A stretch of 64,000 bases of DNA from Ardenticatenaceae bacterium (GTDB taxonomy: Bacteria > Chloroflexota > Anaerolineae > Promineifilales > Promineifilaceae). Position 1 is the stretch's first letter. Every line of letters begins with the position of its first letter. A model generated the notes under the pieces. That model saw only the letters and a program-made list of their open reading frames with translations, ran no database searches and was not told the origin of the DNA. The stretch covers positions 1-64,000 of the forward strand of contig JACKCD010000015.1 in NCBI GenBank assembly GCA_020634215.1, written 5' to 3'. The position numbers were made by a program, and so were the translations under genes. This document shows positions 17,514 to 26,966 of this stretch, one piece after another.

Positions 17514-17569
17514 GGTAATCAGTAATCGGTAATCAGTCGGTTTGCTGATTCCCGATTACTGTTCACTGG
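17514..17569. repeat. 7-mer array with inverted copy (TAATCAG type)
   Basis: Tandem units of the AATCAGT/AATCGGT type from 17514, followed by inverted CTGATTCCCGATTACTG and ending CACTGG at 17569. On the minus strand it provides the stop codon of the small gene at 17563-17751. Same type at 24179, 46207, 51525 and 63873. Confidence 0.85.
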
Positions 17570-17751
17570 TCTTCAACCAAGACCCGGCACTTAGGACACA
17601 AATTTTCTAGCCCGATGGTTTTGAGGCGGGAGTGAGCGCGGCGCTGGCGTATGGGCTGGCCGCAGCGGGCGAGGGTGGATTGGCGGCTGTCGTCTACGAT
17701 GTGCCATTGGTCGCCGCTGAGGAGGACGACGGGGTTGTTGTCGTCGCGCAT
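17563..17751 (-). CDS. Small Cys-containing protein, unknown function
   Basis: 62 residues, starting 4 bases after the stop of the alpha/beta hydrolase gene on the same strand, which supports it being real and co-translated. Visible features: CGQPIRQRRAH in the middle and CPKCRVLVEDQ at the end, three cysteines that could hold a metal ion. I do not recognise a family. The stop codon TGA lies within a 7-mer repeat array (17514-17569), so the repeat has taken over the gene end. It could also be a chance open frame. Confidence 0.5.
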   Translation of the reverse strand: MRDDNNPVVLLSGDQWHIVDDSRQSTLARCGQPIRQRRAHSRLKTIGLENLCPKCRVLVEDQ

Positions 17752-17755
17752 GGTG

Positions 17756-18562
17756 TCAGGGTTCTAATTCGTTGAGGAAGGTGAGGATGGCTTGATTAAC
17801 GGCCGTTTTTTCCTCAATTGAAGAACTATGCCCCGCCTTGGGGATCATCACCAGCTTCGACCCAGCGATTTGCGCCTGAATCCGGCGCGACTTTTCCGGC
17901 ACCGTTGCCACATCTTCATCTCCCACTATGATTAGTGTTGGAGCCATAATGCGGGGTAGCTGTTCATACACCCCTTCGCGCTCAACTACCCCCATCACCG
18001 CCCGCGTAATGCCGATGCGGTCATTTTCAATCAGCCGCTGCTTCCAAAGCTCCCGCTCCACCGCCCGCGCCGGGTCGTGCAAAAACGTCTGCCCAAACAT
18101 AATGGGCATAATACGGTCGGCAACAGGTCGTATGCCAAACCAGCGGGCGACAAAGTTCAGCATTTTGTACCGCCCTACATTTTCGGCCGGCTCTGGGTCA
18201 GCCGAAGTTTCCAGCAAAATCAGCGATTTCAGCAGCTCCGGGTAGCGAATTGCCAGCCGCATCCCCACAAAGCCCCCCATAGAAAGCCCAACAAAGTGGC
18301 AGGGAGCCGCATTGAGTAATTTTATAACGCCCCAGGCATCTTCGGTTAGCGAGTCAAGGTCATAGCCAACGGCCGTTACTTCACTCTGTCCCTGTCCACG
18401 AAAATCAAACGTAATACAACGATACCGCTCCTGTAGGGCTTCTACTTGTGCTGCAAACATTTGTCCGCTCCACAGCAGCCCATGAGCAAACACCACTGTT
18501 TCTAGGCCATCCCCGGTTATCTCGTAGTGCAGATTGGCTCCGTTCACCTGTAATTTTGGCAT
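17756..18562 (-). CDS. Alpha/beta hydrolase (3-oxoadipate enol-lactonase-like)
   Basis: Start placed at the ATG at 18562 (MPKLQVNGANLHYEI), preceded by GGGGAAAG; the frame is open further upstream but that extension is not conserved-looking. About 268 residues with the full alpha/beta-hydrolase set: VVFAHGLLWSG oxyanion strand, FDFRGQGQSE, nucleophile elbow VGLSMGGFVG, acid in IIVGDEDVATV and histidine in PKAGHSSSIEE. The layout is like PcaD and related esterases. Substrate unknown. The short Cys protein follows 4 bases downstream. An AACGGCCGTT copy is at each end (17798, 18368). Confidence 0.85.
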   Translation of the reverse strand: MPKLQVNGANLHYEITGDGLETVVFAHGLLWSGQMFAAQVEALQERYRCITFDFRGQGQSEVTAVGYDLDSLTEDAWGVIKLLNAAPCHFVGLSMGGFVGMRLAIRYPELLKSLILLETSADPEPAENVGRYKMLNFVARWFGIRPVADRIMPIMFGQTFLHDPARAVERELWKQRLIENDRIGITRAVMGVVEREGVYEQLPRIMAPTLIIVGDEDVATVPEKSRRIQAQIAGSKLVMIPKAGHSSSIEEKTAVNQAILTFLNELEP

Positions 18563-18781
18563 GATTCTTTCCCCTATCATAAACTTTACTAGGATATTAT
18601 CATCATTTGCCCAGGCTCGTCTAATTTGTGAAGGGATCGCACTTGCCAACTTAGCAACTTCCGTTTATAAATGAGGCGTTAGGCACCGATCATTTGTTAC
18701 TTAAATAGTCAGAGATAATCCCCAAAATTGTTCGTAAGTTGATACTTCCAAACAGATCTTTCGCAAGGATTCATTAAAATT

Positions 18782-19897
18782 ATGAGCGAGAAAACAGAGT
18801 TCACGGGTTTAACCATGCCTGTTTTTACAGCCTTTGGCTGGGCAGGTCAGGAAAACGCTATTAAATACGCTCTTTCCCAACTTGAGCAGTTTATCCAACA
18901 ACTTCATGCTAATTTGCCGCATTCGGCACGGGTAGATTTTCCCCATTATGGTTTGAGCGTGGAAAATCGTACGGTTTATCTGGCCGCTGAAGCTGACACC
19001 GAAAAGGATATGCATATTACCTTTAATGCACGCCCAATGAGTTTTGAAATACTTGTTGCGGTGACAGACAAAGAGGTTTTGAGCCGTACCTGGAAGCTGC
19101 TGCTGCGGAATTTGTCCAACACGATGTCGCTAATCAACAAGCTAGACCCTAGTTGGACGCTGCGTGTGCAGCAGATGCAGCTTGTGGAAGGCTCTGATGA
19201 GCCAATTCATTACCAGGATTTATACCGTGATACGGCGAAAAAACTGGATGATGTGGCTGCTCAAGAGATGTTTGAAAAGGCTGATTATTTGAATGGTGAG
19301 GAAAAGTGGATTACGCCGATTTACTTGAGCCAGCGTATCCCTTCGGAGCAGATTGCAGCGATGGGGCGGGGGGTGACCCAGGTGTTGTCGGAGCGGCTGG
19401 CGGCGATGATGCCGCTGATTACGATGTTGGGCGGCCGGGTAGCTGGACAGCGGCCGCGCCCCAAACCCGCGAAGCCGACGAAACAAACGGCCGTTTCTCC
19501 CACAGAAGCCCCAACTGCCATGCCCCGTCCCGTTGTGCGGGTTGAGATGGAAACGGCCGTTACGGCCGGCCCTCAGGAACTCTTTACCTTCTCCACCGTT
19601 CTCAAACCACTCCACATTCGGCGTGGCTTCATCAACCTCACCCCCGAACATTGGCTCTTCTTTGCCGAAGGAGCCCGCTCCGAAACCCGCTCTGTCATTC
19701 TCAAATTTGGCAGCCAGGTTGACAAAGAAAGCACCGTTTGGCGGCTACAGCCCTCCGATATGGCACGTATAGTCCTCAGCCCCTCCGCCCACCAGTGGCT
19801 AGAAAAAACCTTCGATGCCGAAGACACCATTTACATACGCGCCACCGAAAGCGTCAGCCGTCAAATAACCGTTGACCTGATCAAGGACAACAAGTAG
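18782..19897 (+). CDS. Hypothetical protein, 371 residues
   Basis: I do not recognise this protein. It starts at ATG 18782 with AAGGATT upstream. Residues 1-230 look like one folded domain with mixed strands and helices (FPHYGLSVENRTVYLAAEAD; SRTWKLLLRNLSNTMSLINKLDPSW). A Pro/Thr/Lys-rich linker follows (about 225-265) that contains two AACGGCCGTT copies 66 bases apart, then a C-terminal segment of about 100 residues (FSTVLKPLHIRRGFINLTPEHWLFF ... DEDTIYIRATES-like). No signal peptide or membrane helix. The strong codon-use change across the linker coincides with the two palindromes. Function and partners cannot be inferred. Confidence 0.7.
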   Translation: MSEKTEFTGLTMPVFTAFGWAGQENAIKYALSQLEQFIQQLHANLPHSARVDFPHYGLSVENRTVYLAAEADTEKDMHITFNARPMSFEILVAVTDKEVLSRTWKLLLRNLSNTMSLINKLDPSWTLRVQQMQLVEGSDEPIHYQDLYRDTAKKLDDVAAQEMFEKADYLNGEEKWITPIYLSQRIPSEQIAAMGRGVTQVLSERLAAMMPLITMLGGRVAGQRPRPKPAKPTKQTAVSPTEAPTAMPRPVVRVEMETAVTAGPQELFTFSTVLKPLHIRRGFINLTPEHWLFFAEGARSETRSVILKFGSQVDKESTVWRLQPSDMARIVLSPSAHQWLEKTFDAEDTIYIRATESVSRQITVDLIKDNK

Positions 19898-20047
19898 AAA
19901 GAATTTGGCTGGTCTTACAGTCCGAAGATCCATAAGCATTCAGAGCGTTGACGGCAAAACATCTTATAGGATTGCTTTTTGAGACTTTCACAAAACAAGG
20001 GTTGCCATATCAACGCGCTTCATTACAATTAAGATAGGGATGAGAGA

Positions 20048-20081
20048 AAGGGTGCTGCATCTATTGCAGCACCCTTTTTTC
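20048..20081 (+). terminator. Rho-independent terminator
   Basis: AAGGGTGCTGCA, a 6-base loop, TGCAGCACCCTT, then a T-run. It lies in the 290-base gap between the hypothetical gene and pyk and closes the upstream transcript. Confidence 0.88.
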
Positions 20082-20187
20082 ATGGACGAAACGAAACGCC
20101 CATGGGAGGGTTATTTGCTTGTAGAATGCAAACAAAGCAAAATCCATTCCCGCTTTTCCCAAAAATCACGATCAACATAGGAAAAGT

Positions 20188-21600
20188 ATGTCTCGAACAA
20201 AAATAGTTGCAACCATAGGCCCCGCCTCCAATCAGCCCGAAACCATTCGCCGTATGCTGGCCGCAGGCATGACGGTCGCTCGTATCAATTTCTCACATGG
20301 CGACCACGAATCCCATCGGGCAACCATCGAAACGCTTCGTCGGGTCGCTGATGCCGAAAATCGCGTCCTTGCCCTACTTGGCGATCTGCAAGGCCCCAAG
20401 CTGCGGCTGGGGCAGGTCAAAACAGGCGGATTACAGCTCGCTCTGGGCGATGAAATCTTGCTTACCTCCCACCCCGGCCAGCCGGCCATGATTCATTTCC
20501 CGCACGAAGAACTGTTTCCTTCCATCCGTCCCGGTGCCCGCTTAGTCATTGGTGATGGCGAAGTCGAGTTTACCGTTGCCGACAACACCAACAATGTCCT
20601 ACGCTGCATTGTGACTGTCGCAGGTCTGCTCGAATCGCGCAAAGGGGTCAACATCCCCGGCACGCTGCTGCCCATTTCCAGCATCACCGATAAGGACAAG
20701 GAGGATTTGGCTTTTATTTGCCAAATGGATCTTGATTATGTTGCTCTCTCTTTTGTGCGTGAAGCTAACGATATTCACGAACTGCGTGCGCTAATGGACA
20801 CATATGGGAAACGCATTCCGATCATCGCCAAAATTGAAAAGAGCGAAGCCATTGAACACTTGGAAGATATCCGCGATGCTGCCGACGGTATGATGGTAGC
20901 TCGCGGTGATTTGGGTATTGACATGCCGCCGCAAGAAGTACCGCTGCTGCAAAAGCGTATCATTGAAACATGCAACATCGTGGGCAAACCCGTCATTACT
21001 GCCACCCAAATGCTGCAATCTATGGTGGAACACCCACGCCCCACCCGCGCCGAAGCCAGCGATGTTGCCAACGCCATTCTGGATGGCACAGATGCTGTGA
21101 TGCTCTCTGGCGAAACCGCTTCAGGCAAATACCCAGTCGAGTCGGTGTTGATGATGAAACACATCAGCGAAATTACCGAAAAAGCATTCCCCTATGACAA
21201 ATGGCGTAGCCAGCGCTGGCGGCGGTGGTCAGATTTCAACACCGTTACCGAAGCCATTAGCGGGGCGGCGTGCGACATTGCCGAAGAGATTGTAGCGCGG
21301 GCTATCGTCAGTGCTACTCTCAGCGGCGGCACAGCCCGCCACATTGCCCGTCATCGTCCACATGTGCCAGTTATGGCAGTTTCCCCCTCTCGCAAAACCC
21401 AGCGTCTGCTGGCACTCATTTGGGGCGTAGATTGTGTTTTGGTACCGGACTTTAGCAATACCGATGTCATGCTGCGGGAAACAGTCAACGCGATGAAGTC
21501 GTTTAACTTGGTTCCTGGTGACAAATTGGTCATCACCGCCGGAGTTCCTTTTGGGCAAACGGGTCATACCAACCTTATCCAGGTTCATGAAATTTCCTAG
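20188..21600 (+). CDS. pyk: Pyruvate kinase
   Basis: 470 residues, the usual length for a bacterial enzyme lacking the extra C-terminal PEP-like domain. It opens with the invariant TKIVATIGPAS and GMTVARINFSHG, has MVARGDLGIDMP, the substrate-site signature IIAKIEKSEAIEHLEDI with the catalytic Lys, and TATQMLQSM with MLSGETA. The enzyme transfers phosphate from PEP to ADP in the last ATP-forming step of glycolysis. It stands alone behind its own terminator. No AACGGCCGTT copy lies inside. ATG 20188 has AGGAAAAGT upstream. Confidence 0.97.
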   Translation: MSRTKIVATIGPASNQPETIRRMLAAGMTVARINFSHGDHESHRATIETLRRVADAENRVLALLGDLQGPKLRLGQVKTGGLQLALGDEILLTSHPGQPAMIHFPHEELFPSIRPGARLVIGDGEVEFTVADNTNNVLRCIVTVAGLLESRKGVNIPGTLLPISSITDKDKEDLAFICQMDLDYVALSFVREANDIHELRALMDTYGKRIPIIAKIEKSEAIEHLEDIRDAADGMMVARGDLGIDMPPQEVPLLQKRIIETCNIVGKPVITATQMLQSMVEHPRPTRAEASDVANAILDGTDAVMLSGETASGKYPVESVLMMKHISEITEKAFPYDKWRSQRWRRWSDFNTVTEAISGAACDIAEEIVARAIVSATLSGGTARHIARHRPHVPVMAVSPSRKTQRLLALIWGVDCVLVPDFSNTDVMLRETVNAMKSFNLVPGDKLVITAGVPFGQTGHTNLIQVHEIS

Positions 21601-21695
21601 AGAATGACTTTGTCCCTATTGACAATGATGGTTGCTTCGCCCAAACTCGCCCAAACCTTTCTCGCCGACTTTGTTGATGTCGGGTAGGAGATATT

Positions 21696-23015
21696 ATGTT
21701 AATGAATACGGCTATAGAGTCATCAATTCTGGAAGAACGTGGGGGATGGTCTCCTTCGTCTATTAACCGGATTGAAGATACAGGTTTGCAGCAAGGATTT
21801 CTACAAGACTTGGCCTTGAAGATTATGTATTTTCGTGGTCAATTGACCGGCTCTGAAGTTGCCGAGCATATGCACTTGCCGTTTCAAACGGTAGTTAGCT
21901 ATGTAATGGAGTTTTTGAAGCGGGAGCAGATGTGTGAGGTGCGTGGCTCCGGTGGGTTGGGGGCTGGCGCATATCAATATGCTATTACGAGTAAAGGGGT
22001 TGCGCGGGCGCGGGAACAGCTTGAGCGCACAGCTTATGTGGGGCCGGCACCGGTGCCATGGGAAGTTTATGTGGAAGCGATTCAGGGGCAGGGTGGGAAT
22101 CGTTTGCAGGTAACGCCCAGTATTATGAAGCAAGCACTTTCCCATTTGGTTATGTCGGATTCGGTTTTTGGCAAAATTGGGCCGGCCGTTAATTCTGGCA
22201 AATCCATCTTTCTTTATGGTCCACCCGGTAATGGCAAAACAACCATTGCCGAAAGTGTTGGCCGCTTGGTACTGCAAAACGACATGTGGATTCCCCATGC
22301 AGTAGAGGTAGATGGGCAAATCATCAAGGTGTTTGATGAAATTAACCATGAGATGGTGCCGGAGCCAGAAAACCGCAATGCAGGAGGAGCCGGCCGCAAA
22401 GACGGCCGTTGGGTACGCATCAAACGGCCGGTTATTACCGTCGGCGGCGAACTCACCCTAGACGGTTTAGAATTGGTTTACGACCCAATCAATAAATATT
22501 ACGAAGCCCCGTTCCAAATGAAGGCTAATGGGGGGATGTTTTTAATTGATGACTTCGGCCGGCAGCAAATTCGCCCCCGCGACTTGCTCAACCGCTGGAT
22601 TGTGCCTATGGAAAAAAACATAGATTTCCTGGCACTCCACACTGGTCGCAAAATTGAAGTCCCCTTTGAAGTGCTGATCGTCTTTTCTACCAATCTCCCA
22701 CCACGCGACCTCGTTGATGAGGCCTTTCTTCGCCGTATCCGGCACAAAATCGAAGTTGTTTCGCCTACCTTTGACCAATATCGGGAAATATTTGAGAAGG
22801 TATGCAAGGCATATCAGATCCCCTACGACAACCAAGCCGTTGTTTACCTGCTGCAAGAGTATTACATTAAGCAAGGGCGGAAGGTGCGCGCTAACCATCC
22901 CCGCGACATCGTAGAGCAAGTAGTGGATATTGCTGCTTATTTGGGTGTGGAGCCACGGTTGAGCAAAGAGATGGTTGATCAAGCCGCGCAATCCTACTTT
23001 GTGGATCTGTCATAG
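21696..23015 (+). CDS. AAA+ ATPase with N-terminal winged-helix domain
   Basis: ATG 21696 follows AGGAGA. Residues 30-120 look like a winged helix (LTGSEVAEHMHLPFQTVVSYVMEFLKRE), followed by a short linker and a P-loop ATPase: Walker A YGPPGNGKTT at about 175-183, Walker B MFLIDDFGRQ, sensor-1 LIVFSTNL and an arginine-rich end of helix (DEAFLRRIRHK). The C-terminal lid has VRANHPRDIVEQVVD. The ATPase core resembles MoxR/RuvB-like loaders. Role unknown; such proteins remodel other proteins in an ATP-driven way. No adjacent gene points to a substrate. It is one of the longest stretches without AACGGCCGTT. Confidence 0.82.
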   Translation: MLMNTAIESSILEERGGWSPSSINRIEDTGLQQGFLQDLALKIMYFRGQLTGSEVAEHMHLPFQTVVSYVMEFLKREQMCEVRGSGGLGAGAYQYAITSKGVARAREQLERTAYVGPAPVPWEVYVEAIQGQGGNRLQVTPSIMKQALSHLVMSDSVFGKIGPAVNSGKSIFLYGPPGNGKTTIAESVGRLVLQNDMWIPHAVEVDGQIIKVFDEINHEMVPEPENRNAGGAGRKDGRWVRIKRPVITVGGELTLDGLELVYDPINKYYEAPFQMKANGGMFLIDDFGRQQIRPRDLLNRWIVPMEKNIDFLALHTGRKIEVPFEVLIVFSTNLPPRDLVDEAFLRRIRHKIEVVSPTFDQYREIFEKVCKAYQIPYDNQAVVYLLQEYYIKQGRKVRANHPRDIVEQVVDIAAYLGVEPRLSKEMVDQAAQSYFVDLS

Positions 23016-23046
23016 CGGAAATCAAGTACCCCACCTAATAAAAGCG

Positions 23047-23074
23047 AAAAGAGAGGCTAAGTAGCCTCTCTTTT
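23047..23074. terminator. Bidirectional terminator
   Basis: AAAAGAGAGGCTA / TAGCCTCTCTTTT hairpin with A-run before and T-run after, so it works for the AAA+ gene on the plus strand and for the non-coding RNA on the minus strand. Confidence 0.88.
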
Positions 23075-23084
23075 GTGTTTAGAA

Positions 23085-23261
23085 GACAAAGCCCCACTGT
23101 GCCGTGTGAACTCAGTTGCATGAACCTGCATTCGCAGGTGGGGGTCTTTACAAACGGTTACTGCCTGGCCTTTCAGCTACTACATCCCCTCTTGTATTTG
23201 CGACCCCCTTAAATATCGCGTTGGCTCAGCACGTGAAATTCATCACGTACACCGCAGGGTT
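23085..23261 (-). ncRNA. ssrS: Stable non-coding RNA, probable 6S RNA
   Basis: About 180 nt on the minus strand, bounded by a consensus promoter and a terminator and without coding frame. Predicted fold by hand: closing stem from 23249-23256 with 23100-23107 (7 of 8 pairs) and outer CCC with GGGG; apical stem 23202-23208 with 23140-23146 (GGGGGTC/GACCCCC); a small hairpin ACCTGC-ATTC-GCAGGT on the 3' side of the central bubble. The 5' bubble strand reads CTGAGCC then GATATTT, as in Escherichia coli 6S RNA from memory. 6S RNA mimics an open promoter and holds RNA polymerase in stationary phase. The RNA gene is well supported; the 6S name less so. Confidence 0.6.
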
Positions 23262-23267
23262 GTTTAC

Positions 23268-23296
23268 ATACTAACACAGTCGTTTTTGCCTGACAA
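23268..23296 (-). promoter_or_regulatory. Sigma-70-type promoter of the non-coding RNA
   Basis: Read on the minus strand: -35 TTGTCA (23296-23291), 17-base spacer, -10 TAGTAT (23273-23268). Predicted start near 23261, at the 5' end of the closing stem. Confidence 0.75.
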
Positions 23297-23433
23297 GTTG
23301 TACTTTAGTTCACAAGCTCCCGGCTTAGTAGGAAAAGAAAGATGAGATTTGTCCATATTTTGTACAGATGTACTGGTTTTGCTTTCTTTTCGTGTTATGA
23401 TCTTGCTAAATCAATATAGGTTAGAGCGACAAG

Positions 23434-24178
<745 letters not shown>

Positions 24179-24198
<20 letters not shown>

Positions 24199-24258
24199 AC
24201 AGTCTGAGCCACTGATTACCGACTACCGATTACTGATTACCGATCACTGATTACCGAT
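24179..24258. repeat. 7-mer array with inverted copy (TAATCAG type)
   Basis: Left part CAGTAATCAG, TTATCAG, TAAACAGT (24179-24203); right part six to seven inverted units of ACTGATT/ACCGATT up to 24258. It spans the end of the ATPase gene and reaches the first bases of the permease gene (ATG 24257), so it lies within an operon. Confidence 0.9.
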
Positions 24259-26809
24259 GACCAATAACACCCCCCTCTGGCGGCTCACCTGGCGGCGGCT
24301 GCGCCAACGGCCGTTTCAGTACATCCTGCTCATCGTTGGCGTGGCGATTGGCGTGGCGATGATGGTCTCCATTGACCTTGCCAATGGCTCCGCCAGCCGC
24401 GCCTTTGCCCTTTCCACCGATGCCGTTACCGGGCGTACCACCCATCGCATTGAGGGTGGGCCAAATGGGCTGGACGAAGCCGTTTACCGGCGGCTGCGGC
24501 AGCAGTTGGGCTACCAACTGGCCGCGCCCGTCGTCGAGGGATATGTGCAGGCAGCGGCGCTGGGACCACAGCCCATCCGATTGGTGGGCATTGACCCCTT
24601 TGCCGAGCCACCCTTTCGCAACTATTTTGGCTCTGGTGACGGGAATGCCGATGGCTTGACCCCCTTCCTGACTCAGCCCAACGCCATTGTGCTGGCCGAA
24701 TCGCTGGCGGAACCGGCAGGGTTGGGGCTGGGGGATGAGGTGGTGGTGGAGATTAACGGCCGTTTACACCTCACCACCATCGTCGGCCTGCTCACCCCGC
24801 AAGACAACAGCCGCCGCCGCGCCCTCAGCAACCTCATCTTTGCCGACATCGCCACCGCCCAGGAGCTATTTGGGCAGGTGGGGCGGCTGAGTCACATTGA
24901 CCTGATTGTGCCAGATCCCGCATTGCTGCCCGCCATTCAGGCCATTTTGCCCGCCGCTGCCCGGCTAGAAACGGCCGCTTCCCAGCAAAACGCCATCCAG
25001 CAAATGACCGCCGCCTTCAGCCTCAACCTCACCGCCCTCAGCCTGCTGGCGCTCGTCGTCGGCATGTTTCTCATCTACAACACCGTCACCTTTAGCGTGG
25101 TGCAGCGCCGGCCGCTTTTTGGCGTGCTGCGCTGCTTGGGGGTCACACGGCAGCAGTTGTTCCATCTCATTTTGGCCGAATCGCTCATTTTGGGGCTGGT
25201 GGGAGCCGTGTTGGGGGTGGGGTTGGGCATTGTGCTGGGGCAAGGGACGGTGCGGCTCATCACCCAAACCATCAACGACCTCTATGTTGTGGTCAATGTC
25301 CAAAGCGTCACCATTCCCCCCGCTACCTTGCTCAAAGGGCTGCTGATTGGGGTGGTGGCTGCTGCAGGAGCAGCAGTCATCCCCGCCTGGGAAGCGATGC
25401 GAACCACGCCGCAAACAACGCTGCGCCGTTCGGCCGCCGAGGGGCGGATTCGGGAACTGCTGCCGTGGCTGCTGCTGGCGTGGGCGGTATTAACGGCCGT
25501 TGGCGTGTTCCTCCTCTGGGCGCAAGCAGGCGGGCTGGTGGCCTCATTCGCTGGGCTGTTTGCCGTGTTGATTGCTGCCGCCCTGCTCACGCCGCCAACA
25601 ACGGCCGTTCTCATGCGCTGGCTGGCTCCACTGGGCGACAAGCTGCTGGGGGTACTGGGGCGGATGGCTCCGCGAGAAATCGGCCGTTCGCTCAGCCGCA
25701 CCTCCGTGGCCATTGCCGCCCTGATGACGGCCGTTTCCGTCATCGTCGGCGTTTCAATTATGATCGGCTCCTTCCGCAGCACCGTCATCCAGTGGCTGGA
25801 GCAAACCCTCCAGGCCGACATCTACGTGTCGCCGCCGGGAGCCACCGCCACCCGCGACATAGGAGCGATTGACCCCACCATTGTTGCCGAATTGAGCGGG
25901 TGGCCGGGGGTGGTGCAAACGGCCGTTGCCCGCCCCTCCGAAGTGTTTGCCCCCGATTTAGGCCGCACGGTGCAGTTGGTCGCTGCCGCCGGGGACGTGT
26001 CGCGGGGGAACCGCCCCTACGCTTGGAAACCCGACGGGGTGGAAAATCCGTGGCTGGAGCTGGGCGAGGGGGTGATTATTTCCGAGGCGCTGGTGCTGAA
26101 GGAAGGGCTGCCGATTCCGCCGCCGCCGCTGACGCTGCAAACGGCCGTTGGTCCGCAAACCTTCCCCGTGCTGGCCGTCATCTACGACTACGCCAACGAC
26201 CGAGGCACCATTTTTATGGACAAGGCGCAGTATGCCGCGCTGTGGCAGGACGAGGCCACCTCGTCGCTGGCACTGTTTGTGGCCGAGGGGACGGATGTGG
26301 ACAAGCTGGTGCAGGAGATGCAGGGGGCGATAAACGGCCGTCAAGCCCTCGACATTCGCTCCAACCAGGCACTGCGGCAAACGTCGCTGGAGGTGTTTGA
26401 CCGCACCTTTGCCATCACCTCGGCTCTGCGGCTGCTGGCGGTTATCGTCGCGTTTATTGGGGTGCTGAGCGCCCTGCTCAGTTTGCAGCTTGAGCAAACG
26501 CGGGAGCTGGGTATTCTTCGCGCCACGGGGATGACGCTGCGCCAGCTTTGGGCATTGACGCTGCTGAAAACGGGGCTGATTGGGGCGGTGGCGGGGGTGC
26601 TGGCGATGCCGGTGGGGTACGTGCTGGCCTGGATTTTGATCTACGTCATCAACGTGCGTTCATTTGGCTGGACGCTGCAAATGCAGCTGCAGCCGGGCTA
26701 CTTTGTCCAATCGCTGGCCGTGGCCGTCATCGCCGCGCTGCTGGCGGGCATTTACCCAGCGTGGCGGCTGGGGGGGATGGTGATAGCAACGGCCGTTCGG
26801 GAGGAGTAG
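24257..26809 (+). CDS. FtsX-family ABC permease with two FtsX domains
   Basis: 850 residues. N-terminal membrane helix (YILLIVGVAIGVAMMVS), a periplasmic domain to about 255, a first FtsX triple-helix set (LSLLALVVGMFLIYNTVTF; LGLVGAVLGVGLGIVLG), a second pair of helices near 400-450, another membrane start and extracytoplasmic domain, and a second FtsX set at the C-terminus (LRLLAVIVAFIGVLSALLSL; GILRATGMTLRQLW). This is the architecture of mechanotransmission exporters of the MacB/AttFG kind. It forms a complex with the preceding ATPase. Eight palindrome copies lie in or next to the gene, the densest cluster in the window. The start ATG 24257 lies at the end of the 7-mer array and lacks a good ribosome site. 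Confidence 0.9.
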   Translation: MTNNTPLWRLTWRRLRQRPFQYILLIVGVAIGVAMMVSIDLANGSASRAFALSTDAVTGRTTHRIEGGPNGLDEAVYRRLRQQLGYQLAAPVVEGYVQAAALGPQPIRLVGIDPFAEPPFRNYFGSGDGNADGLTPFLTQPNAIVLAESLAEPAGLGLGDEVVVEINGRLHLTTIVGLLTPQDNSRRRALSNLIFADIATAQELFGQVGRLSHIDLIVPDPALLPAIQAILPAAARLETAASQQNAIQQMTAAFSLNLTALSLLALVVGMFLIYNTVTFSVVQRRPLFGVLRCLGVTRQQLFHLILAESLILGLVGAVLGVGLGIVLGQGTVRLITQTINDLYVVVNVQSVTIPPATLLKGLLIGVVAAAGAAVIPAWEAMRTTPQTTLRRSAAEGRIRELLPWLLLAWAVLTAVGVFLLWAQAGGLVASFAGLFAVLIAAALLTPPTTAVLMRWLAPLGDKLLGVLGRMAPREIGRSLSRTSVAIAALMTAVSVIVGVSIMIGSFRSTVIQWLEQTLQADIYVSPPGATATRDIGAIDPTIVAELSGWPGVVQTAVARPSEVFAPDLGRTVQLVAAAGDVSRGNRPYAWKPDGVENPWLELGEGVIISEALVLKEGLPIPPPPLTLQTAVGPQTFPVLAVIYDYANDRGTIFMDKAQYAALWQDEATSSLALFVAEGTDVDKLVQEMQGAINGRQALDIRSNQALRQTSLEVFDRTFAITSALRLLAVIVAFIGVLSALLSLQLEQTRELGILRATGMTLRQLWALTLLKTGLIGAVAGVLAMPVGYVLAWILIYVINVRSFGWTLQMQLQPGYFVQSLAVAVIAALLAGIYPAWRLGGMVIATAVREE

Positions 26810-26966
26810 GGGCGCATCGCATACGCCCTATGGTGCGGCTATGGTGGCGGTCGGCAAAAGGGTTGGGTTGCATTCAAGGGTAACGGCCGTTTTCTTCACA
26901 CACTTTGCAGAAAAACGGCCGTAAACTTGTGACCCATTAAAGATAATAACAGTAGGTACCCCAATT

